Assembly: GCA_002494215.1 (NCBI GenBank) | Contig: DLBF01000027.1 | Coordinates: 1-8,203 of the forward strand | Direction of reading: 5' to 3' | DNA length: 8,203 nucleotides | DNA from: Prevotellaceae bacterium UBA7028 | GTDB lineage: Bacteria > Bacteroidota > Bacteroidia > Bacteroidales > Bacteroidaceae | Part shown: positions 6,241 to 8,203 of the stretch, piece by piece | Layout: every line of letters begins with the position of its first letter | Position numbering within the stretch: the first letter of the stretch is position 1 | Notes under the pieces: model-generated | What the model was told of the DNA's origin: nothing | What the model saw: only the letters and a program-made list of their open reading frames with translations | Databases searched by the model: none | Program-made: the position numbers and the translations under genes

Positions 6241-7262
6241 GCTTGTGTTGTTTTCTTGTTATGTAGCAGTCCGCAGGCTGCATAGATGTCTTGTCCGCGA
6301 CTGGCACGTATGGTTGTTGTTACGCCATGTTGTGTCAGATAGTCGCGCAGCCATATCATGGTTTCTTCAGAGGCTCCCTTGAATGGGGTGTCCGGAATCT
6401 GATGGAATCTTATCAGGTTCACGCGGCATTCTATGGACCCCAGCAGTTTTACCAGTTCCTTTGCATGGCGTGGCATATCGTTCAGTCCGCCAAAGACGAT
6501 GTACTCAAAGCTCAGGCGGCGTTGGTGTGTCCAGTCGTATTGCTTCAGCAGAGTCAGGAACTCTGTCAGGCTGTAGGCATTCTCAGCGGGCATCATCTCC
6601 AGTCGTTCTGCTGGGAATGGGTTGTGCAGGCTGATGGCCAAGTGGCAGTCGCTCTCCTCCAAGAAGCGTGTCAGACCTTTGCGTACGCCCACTGTGGAAA
6701 CGGTGATACGCTTGGGACTCCATGCATAGCCATAGTCGGCAGTCAGCAGTTGGGTGGCCTTTAGCACCGCGTCAATATTGTCGAAGGGTTCTCCTTGTCC
6801 CATAAAGACCACGTTGGTTAGTGTGTCCCTCTCTGGCAACGAATATATCTGGTTCAGGATGTCCGTTGCAGAAAGGTTGCCCTGAAAACCTTGGCGTCCC
6901 GTCATGCAGAAGCGGCATCCCATTCTGCAGCCAGCCTGACTGCTCACACACAGGGTGGCCCTTTCGCCGTCTGGGATGTAAACGGATTCTACCAGTTGTC
7001 CGTCTCGGGTGGGGAAGAGGTATTTGCGAGTGCCGTCTATGCTGCATTGGCAGTCGGTGTGTTCGGCACAGCCTATGGTGTATAGCTCTTTCAGGGCCTC
7101 GCGGTTTTTCAGGGAGATGTTTGTCATCTCGTCGATAGAACTTACGTGTTGCACATAAATCCATCGTGCCACCTGTTTGGCGGCAAAGGCGGGCAGGCCT
7201 GCTTTTGTGACAGCGGCTTTCAGCTCGTCAAGATTCATTCCTAAAAGGCTGTTTTTCTCCAC
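6237..7262 (-). CDS. rlmN: Dual-specificity 23S rRNA (A2503) and tRNA (A37) C2-methyltransferase RlmN
   Basis: A 341-residue radical-SAM enzyme that methylates C2 of A2503 in 23S rRNA and of A37 in some tRNAs, supporting translational accuracy. The 4Fe-4S motif is C112-R-M-G-C116-R-F-C119. The methyl-carrying cysteine of the ping-pong mechanism corresponds to C330 in ASRGQDIYAACGLL, and the second conserved cysteine, C105, precedes the cluster in CVSSQAGC. MGQGEP (154-159) is the glycine-rich SAM-binding segment. MGQGEP and the AACG ending support RlmN; Cfr, the resistance homologue, is close but less likely for a single chromosomal housekeeping copy. The start is a GTG at 7262. An in-frame TAA lies four codons upstream, and the only other nearby start, ATG at 7238, would remove the conserved LLGM segment. 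It is the first gene of the minus-strand operon. Confidence 0.95.
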   Translation of the reverse strand: MEKNSLLGMNLDELKAAVTKAGLPAFAAKQVARWIYVQHVSSIDEMTNISLKNREALKELYTIGCAEHTDCQCSIDGTRKYLFPTRDGQLVESVYIPDGERATLCVSSQAGCRMGCRFCMTGRQGFQGNLSATDILNQIYSLPERDTLTNVVFMGQGEPFDNIDAVLKATQLLTADYGYAWSPKRITVSTVGVRKGLTRFLEESDCHLAISLHNPFPAERLEMMPAENAYSLTEFLTLLKQYDWTHQRRLSFEYIVFGGLNDMPRHAKELVKLLGSIECRVNLIRFHQIPDTPFKGASEETMIWLRDYLTQHGVTTTIRASRGQDIYAACGLLHNKKTTQA

Positions 7263-7281
7263 GTTGCTACTTTACGAAGTG

Positions 7282-7289
7282 CAAATATA
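7282..7289 (-). promoter_or_regulatory. -7 promoter box for the rlmN operon
   Basis: On the minus strand the sequence reads TATATTTG, an exact match to the Bacteroidetes primary-sigma -7 consensus TAnnTTTG. It ends 19 bases before the GTG start, so the leader would be only about 15 bases. No TTTG is correctly spaced for a -33 element; one lies about 26 bases upstream, which is too far. Confidence 0.6.
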
Positions 7290-7384
7290 CATTATTTATT
7301 AGAAAAAATGTGCTTCAAAGTGTAGAAAGTTGTAATTTAAGCATATTTTATATAGGTAAAGTGTTTTCTTTCGCGAATAATTCA

Positions 7385-7392
7385 TATCTTTG
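7385..7392 (+). promoter_or_regulatory. -7 promoter box for the GH109 gene
   Basis: TATCTTTG matches the Bacteroidetes -7 consensus TAnnTTTG. The ATG at 7421 lies 28 bases downstream, giving a leader of roughly 20-24 bases. The -33 region is only a T-rich stretch (GTGTTTTCTTTC, 7361-7372), so an additional activator is possible. Confidence 0.62.
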
Positions 7393-7420
7393 CTCCTAAC
7401 AACATTGTGAATTACACGTT

Positions 7421-8203
7421 ATGAACCTTAAGAGAAACATTTTTTTGACCCTGGCGGTCATGTCTGTCAGCGTCACAGTTTGGGCACAAAGCCTTAGTCC
7501 GAGTACCAAGTATCATTTTCAAGAGGGTACCATTGTTATAGATACACCGCAGCGTCCTGCAGGCCAGCAGCATGTTTTGGGACTTACAGCTCCTAAGCTC
7601 TCCACCGTTCGTGTGGGTTTTGTGGGTTTGGGTATGCGTGGTCCGGGTGCTGTACAGCGCTTCACTCACATCCCTGGAGTGCAGATTGTGGCTCTTTGTG
7701 ATTATGTGGAGGCTAATGCCGAGAAGTGCCAGGAATACCTGAGAAAGGCTGGCCTTCCACCAGCAGCTATCTATAGTGGCGAGAAGGGTTATGAGGAGGT
7801 TTGCAAGCGTTCCGACATAGACCTTGTCTATATCGCTACCGACTGGGACCACCACTTCCCCGTTGCTAAGTGTGCTATGCTGAATGGCAAGCATGCTGCC
7901 ATCGAGGTGCCCTGCGCCATGAATCTGGAGCAGTGCTGGGCTCTCATCAACCTGTCGGAACAGACTCGCAAGCATTGTATGATTCTCGAGAACTGCTGCT
8001 ACGACTGGTATGAGCTCAACGCCATGAACATGGCCCAGAACGGAGTCTTCGGCGAGATACTGCGCGGCGAGGGTGCCTACATCCACAACCTCGACGACTT
8101 CTGGGACTACTACTGGAAGAACCCCGCCGATGCCGACCAGGCCCAGCTGGGATGGCGCATGAAGTATAACCGCGACAACCGTGGCGACGTCTATGCCACC
8201 CAC
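7421..8203 (+). CDS. Secreted GH109 (Gfo/Idh/MocA-fold) glycosidase, 3' truncated by window end
   Basis: The first 261 residues of a protein matching glycoside hydrolase family 109, whose characterised members are NAD-dependent alpha-N-acetylgalactosaminidases. A Sec signal peptide spans about 1-22 with probable cleavage after VWA (20-22); there is no lipobox. The NAD-binding Rossmann fold starts at residue 63 with VRVGFVGLGMRG, where GxGxxG is slightly altered. It continues through ALCDY, DLVYIATDWDHH and AIEVPCAMN. The family-typical segments MILENCCYDWYEL, NGVFGEILRGEGAYIHNL (His222) and RGDVYATH close the visible part. Characterised relatives release terminal alpha-GalNAc from mucin-type or blood-group A glycans in the periplasm or outside the cell, but family membership alone does not fix the substrate. 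A short stretch at about 233-244 (KNPADADQAQLG) looks longer than in relatives I recall. The frame is open to the last base. Confidence 0.9.
   Translation, partial: MNLKRNIFLTLAVMSVSVTVWAQSLSPSTKYHFQEGTIVIDTPQRPAGQQHVLGLTAPKLSTVRVGFVGLGMRGPGAVQRFTHIPGVQIVALCDYVEANAEKCQEYLRKAGLPPAAIYSGEKGYEEVCKRSDIDLVYIATDWDHHFPVAKCAMLNGKHAAIEVPCAMNLEQCWALINLSEQTRKHCMILENCCYDWYELNAMNMAQNGVFGEILRGEGAYIHNLDDFWDYYWKNPADADQAQLGWRMKYNRDNRGDVYATH

Larger units (their letters stand above)
7263..7420. promoter_or_regulatory. Divergent promoter region between rlmN and the GH109 gene
   Basis: A 158-base AT-rich spacer between divergently transcribed genes. It holds one good Bacteroidetes-type -7 box for each direction, listed separately, but no convincing -33 element, Shine-Dalgarno sequence, riboswitch or hairpin. 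A short palindrome, TTCGCGAA (7370-7377), lies just upstream of the rightward -7 box and might be an operator, but it is too short to trust. Confidence 0.7.

Noticed and set aside
6302..6318. Sigma-54-like -24/-12 site (TGGCAC followed by TTGTT)
   Set aside because: It lies inside the rlmN coding sequence, the -12 part is imperfect, and no start of transcription is expected there. A similar weak match inside the activator gene near 3374 was dropped for the same reasons.
7238..7262. ATG at 7238 as the rlmN start
   Set aside because: It would delete the LLGM segment conserved at the RlmN N-terminus; the GTG at 7262 keeps it and sits at the right distance from a -7 box.
7370..7383. Overlapping short palindromes TTCGCGAA and GAATAATTC before the GH109 -7 box
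   Set aside because: Too short and AT-rich to separate from chance in this spacer; mentioned only as a possible operator.
7412..8203. Long open frame on the minus strand opposite the GH109 gene
   Set aside because: Its translation has no recognisable domain and runs through the divergent promoter, while the plus-strand frame from 7421 gives a signal peptide and clear GH109 motifs.

Overview
The window looks like a chromosomal segment of a Bacteroidales bacterium, most likely close to Prevotella/Prevotellaceae. The grounds are the family content (DUF4837 lipoprotein, Bacteroidetes-type LptE, GH109), intermediate base composition, absence of visible Shine-Dalgarno sequences, and two Bacteroidetes-type -7 boxes (TAnnTTTG) in the one clear promoter region. 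No RNA gene, insertion sequence, CRISPR array, phage gene or defence module is visible.

Layout. (1) Positions 1-372 (+) carry the 3' part of engB/yihA, a ribosome-assembly GTPase, followed by a strong hairpin terminator. (2) Positions 582-7262 (-) are one compact run of eight genes, read right to left: rlmN, a DUF4837 lipoprotein gene, a degenerate pdxA-like gene, a sigma-54 activator gene, lptE, a gene with one TPR-like motif, secG, and a BadF/BadG-type sugar kinase gene. Junctions range from a 17-base overlap to a 21-base gap, so a single operon is likely. (3) Positions 7263-7420 form a divergent promoter region. (4) From 7421 (+) a secreted GH109 glycosidase gene begins and runs off the window end.

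Functional reading. The long operon mixes translation quality control (RlmN), outer-membrane biogenesis (LptE, DUF4837 lipoprotein), protein export (SecG), a transcriptional activator and a sugar kinase. An envelope and growth housekeeping operon is the simplest reading, with the sigma-54 activator as the likely regulatory component, although its targets cannot be read from this sequence.

The most unusual item is the PdxA-like protein. It keeps the family's framework, but every catalytic and metal-binding histidine I can place by eye is replaced, so it is probably not an active PdxA. A second oddity is GAFTNA in place of GAFTGA in the activator. I see no clear, wholly new multi-gene system. 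The best candidate for undescribed biology is the pseudo-PdxA sitting directly between an uncharacterised lipoprotein and a sigma-54 activator that has no sensor domain.
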